Part shown: positions 46,817-46,906 of the stretch, one piece after another | How positions within the stretch are numbered: position 1 is the first letter of the stretch | How the letters are laid out: every line of letters starts with the position of its first letter | From: Phycisphaeraceae bacterium | Lineage (GTDB): Bacteria > Planctomycetota > Phycisphaerae > Phycisphaerales > Phycisphaeraceae | DNA: 46,906 nucleotides | Assembly: GCA_020851735.1 (NCBI GenBank) | Contig: JADZCD010000061.1 | Coordinates: 1-46,906 of the forward strand | Direction: 5' to 3' | The notes under the pieces: generated by a model | Databases searched by the model: none | What the model was told of the DNA's origin: nothing | The model's input: the letters and a program-made list of their open reading frames with translations, nothing else | Made by a program: the position numbers and the translations under genes

Positions 46817-46906
46817 GCGCCTCCGCCGCCTCTTCTTCCAGGGCGTCGATCGCGATCTGGGGGACGCGGAAGCCCTCGGATCTTAGCGCCTTGAGCTTGG
46901 CGATGC
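46780..46906. repeat. Terminal redundancy, right copy
   Basis: Identical to bases 1-127; shows that the two window ends join. Contains the start of the gene at 46553-46816 and the 3' end of the gene that at the left end is annotated as 21-395. Confidence 0.95.

Overview
The window is a complete, circularly mapping genome of a tailed, probably short-tailed (podovirus-like) phage. Bases 1-127 recur exactly at 46780-46906, so the unique sequence is 46,779 bp and one gene runs across the join. It is GC-rich and almost fully coding, with short gaps, many ATGA stop/start overlaps and strong Shine-Dalgarno sites. I see no tRNA, rRNA, CRISPR array, insertion sequence, integrase or DNA polymerase. The host is unknown. 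A secreted protein with a dockerin-like calcium-loop repeat (45981-46541), a fold common in planctomycete secretomes, makes a planctomycete plausible, but that is inference.

Layout. (1) A leftward cluster from 2061 back through the join to 45743 holds small unknown proteins, the dockerin-like exported protein and an XRE-type helix-turn-helix regulator. (2) A rightward virion block, 2143-27836, carries a beta-propeller protein, small and large terminase, portal, scaffold, major capsid protein, head-tail connector, beta-helix and fibre proteins, a tail protein containing a seven-blade WD40-like propeller, three small internal proteins and a 2150-residue polyvalent ejection-type protein. That last protein has a zincin motif, a GGDEF-like nucleotide-cyclase domain and a sigma-factor-like segment. 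Membrane proteins, probably for lysis, close the block. (3) A leftward replication/recombination block, 41851-27892, carries a replisome organizer, a DnaC-like loader, RecT annealase, a RecB/Cas4-like nuclease with an Fe-S cysteine set, a RecU-like Holliday junction resolvase, a CobS/CobT-like AAA+ plus zincin-VWA pair and many small unknown genes. (4) A 1.3-kb non-coding control region, 41852-43127, separates this block from (5) a short rightward cluster, 43128-45670.

How it works together. The control region has three families of short repeats (GTCGGAC palindromes, TGTACAG boxes, CTTGCCC units), an AT-rich stretch and a sigma70-like promoter followed by a leader peptide and an intrinsic terminator. 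One 14-bp element of this region is repeated exactly inside the promoter of the scaffold/capsid genes at 9.1 kb, suggesting that one regulator links early and late transcription. Genes between 36.4 and 41.9 kb are separated by small hairpins, usually one after the stop codon and one just before the next ribosome-binding site. Recombination-dependent replication with host polymerase, followed by terminase packaging, fits the gene content.

The most promising new biology is the ejection protein joining protease, GGDEF-like and sigma-like modules, the phage CobS/CobT-like chaperone pair with a zincin head, the leader-peptide/terminator switch, and the shared operator.
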